Assembly: GCA_041619575.1 (NCBI GenBank)
Contig: JBFKDP010000250.1
Location: 1-6,093 of the forward strand
Source of the DNA: Litorivivens sp041619575
GTDB taxonomy: Bacteria > Pseudomonadota > Gammaproteobacteria > Pseudomonadales > Spongiibacteraceae
Direction of reading: 5' to 3'
Length of the DNA: 6,093 bases
Shown piece after piece: positions 5,917-6,093 of the stretch. Numbering within the stretch: the stretch's first letter is position 1; each line of letters opens with the position of its first letter. A program made the position numbers and the translations under genes. Below the pieces are notes generated by a model. The model saw nothing but the letters and a program-made list of their open reading frames with translations, ran no database searches and had not been told where the DNA came from.

Positions 5917-6093
5917 CTACAGAAGAGTACTTTTATCTGCATCCCTGCGGACGTCTTCATCGTCCAGCGCCACCAGAACGACCAGTTCACGTTCGCCCCG
6001 ATGCAAGGTAACGGCGATATAGGACGCACTCGCCAGCGCCCCGAACAACTTCGGAATCGCCTTGGCATCAGCCAGTTCAATACCATTCACACC
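5917..6093 (-). CDS. 3' end of an unrecognised gene (partial, or a very small protein)
   Basis: From the window edge the minus strand is open for 58 codons to TAG at 5917-5919. The peptide begins GVNGIELADAKAIPKLFGAL and continues with SYIAVTLHRGERELVVLVAL, an acidic-basic stretch and the ending DKSTLL. Its amino-acid balance, a helix-like stretch followed by two likely beta strands, looks like a genuine protein. The overlapping frame (5883-6086) is rich in Trp, Cys and Arg like a shadow. A GTG codon at 6088-6090 could be a start, but the sequence needed to see a ribosome-binding site is outside the window. I do not recognise the family. It is followed after 60 bases by the beta-propeller dehydrogenase on the same strand. 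Confidence 0.6.
   Translation of the reverse strand, partial: GVNGIELADAKAIPKLFGALASASYIAVTLHRGERELVVLVALDDEDVRRDADKSTLL

Noticed and set aside
5883..6086. 67-codon minus-strand frame at the right edge starting MVLNWLMPRR
   Set aside because: It is rich in Trp, Cys and Arg, like an out-of-frame reading. The neighbouring frame ending at 5917 runs open to the edge with normal protein composition and is preferred.

Overview
This window looks like a chromosomal segment of a Gammaproteobacterium, probably a marine or environmental one such as the Cellvibrionales or a relative. That placement is inferred from moderate GC, clear Shine-Dalgarno sites, an LdtD/MepK-like gene pair, a DUF3012-type lipoprotein and a rubredoxin of the kind found in aerobic lipid-degrading gammaproteobacteria. 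No 16S rRNA or other definitive marker is present. I see no mobile element, CRISPR array, tRNA, rRNA or sign of recent transfer.

Left part, plus strand (1-1207): the last 13 codons of one acyl-CoA dehydrogenase, then, 24 bases later, a complete second acyl-CoA dehydrogenase. The complete one lacks a glutamate at both positions where this family carries its catalytic base. The two genes are therefore best read as subunits of a heteromeric enzyme of the type known from steroid and other bulky acyl-CoA catabolism. A hairpin at 1218-1235 separates them from the convergent minus-strand genes.

Centre, minus strand (1223-3891): a peptidoglycan-remodelling operon. It is transcribed right to left as an LdtD/YcbB-like L,D-transpeptidase, which forms or exchanges 3-3 cross-links, followed by an M15/DUF882 (YcbK/MepK-like) zinc peptidase, which is expected to cut peptidoglycan peptides. 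The peptidase has an EF-hand-like calcium loop inserted between its zinc-binding motifs.

Right part, minus strand (3943-6093): a 52-residue DUF3012-type lipoprotein with a strong intrinsic terminator, a 57-residue rubredoxin with its own extended -10 promoter, a membrane-anchored sorbosone/glucose dehydrogenase-type beta-propeller (probably PQQ-dependent), and the 3' end of an unrecognised gene running off the window.

Most of the window is ordinary core metabolism and envelope biology, and I did not find a convincing undescribed system. The points most worth a second look are the non-catalytic acyl-CoA dehydrogenase subunit, the EF-hand insertion in the M15 peptidase, and the rubredoxin promoter whose -10 box lies in the loop of an inverted repeat.
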